Shown here piece after piece: positions 6,012-6,035 of a DNA stretch of 6,035 nucleotides. Below the pieces are notes generated by a model. It did not search any database, was not told where the DNA came from, and was given only the letters and a program-made list of their open reading frames with translations. The number at the start of each line of letters is the position of its first letter. Positions within the stretch are counted from its first letter, which is position 1. The position numbers and the translations under genes are program-made. Source of the stretch: Candidatus Zhuqueibacterota bacterium. GTDB lineage: Bacteria > KSB1 > UBA2214. Location: the NCBI GenBank assembly GCA_022706175.1, contig JAKJDB010000185.1:1-6035 (forward strand), written 5' to 3'.

Positions 6012-6035
6012 ATGAAAAAAGCCTTTATGTTTCTG
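6012..6035 (+). CDS. Start of a rightward gene, probably with a signal peptide (cut by window edge)
   Basis: Only eight codons are visible, reading MKKAFMFL. The start is well supported: GGAGG at 6001-6005 lies 6 nt before the ATG, and a possible promoter lies upstream. Two lysines followed by a hydrophobic run are typical of a Sec signal peptide, so the product may be exported or an outer-membrane or lipoprotein precursor. Family and function cannot be judged. It is divergent from rpsU across a 196-nt intergenic region. Confidence 0.7.

Overview
The window is a compact stretch of bacterial chromosome with a moderately high GC content. Seven complete genes and one partial gene lie on the minus strand, and the first codons of a divergent gene appear at the right edge. 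Genes are densely packed with tight spacing or overlaps, two have non-ATG starts (GTG, TTG), and the intergenic DNA is AT-rich. No tRNA, rRNA, CRISPR array, insertion sequence or phage gene was found. The content (bS21, YqeY, CvpA, full-length MutS2 with Smr domain) is housekeeping. It suits a non-model Gram-negative-type lineage, perhaps in or near the Bacteroidota/Calditrichota/KSB1 assemblage. That placement is inference from gene content and style only.

Reading in the direction of transcription, from right to left: an AT-rich divergent intergenic region (5816-6011) separates a rightward gene beginning MKKAFMFL from leftward rpsU (bS21), followed after 36 nt by a yqeY-family gene. A 14-bp perfect inverted repeat with a T run (5080-5119) probably terminates this rpsU-yqeY unit. 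A second block then begins: cvpA family, mutS2, an inositol monophosphatase-family phosphatase, a small two-TM protein with an OB-like middle, and a small membrane protein with the His/Asp pattern of DUF457/YdjM-type putative metal-dependent hydrolases. Spacings in this block are +14, +15, -4 and -8 nt, so it is almost certainly one transcript with translational coupling at its end. A 107-nt gap follows, then an iron-containing alcohol dehydrogenase that runs off the left edge.

Functionally, bS21 and YqeY belong to translation. MutS2 is known in some bacteria to act on collided ribosomes or to suppress recombination. IMPase-family proteins include SuhB, which acts in rRNA transcription. CvpA, the OB-like protein and the DUF457-like protein are membrane proteins, so the second block mixes nucleic acid/ribosome maintenance with poorly understood envelope functions. 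I see no clear evidence of a new defence or mobile system. The least understood part is the overlapping two-gene membrane pair at 424-1306.
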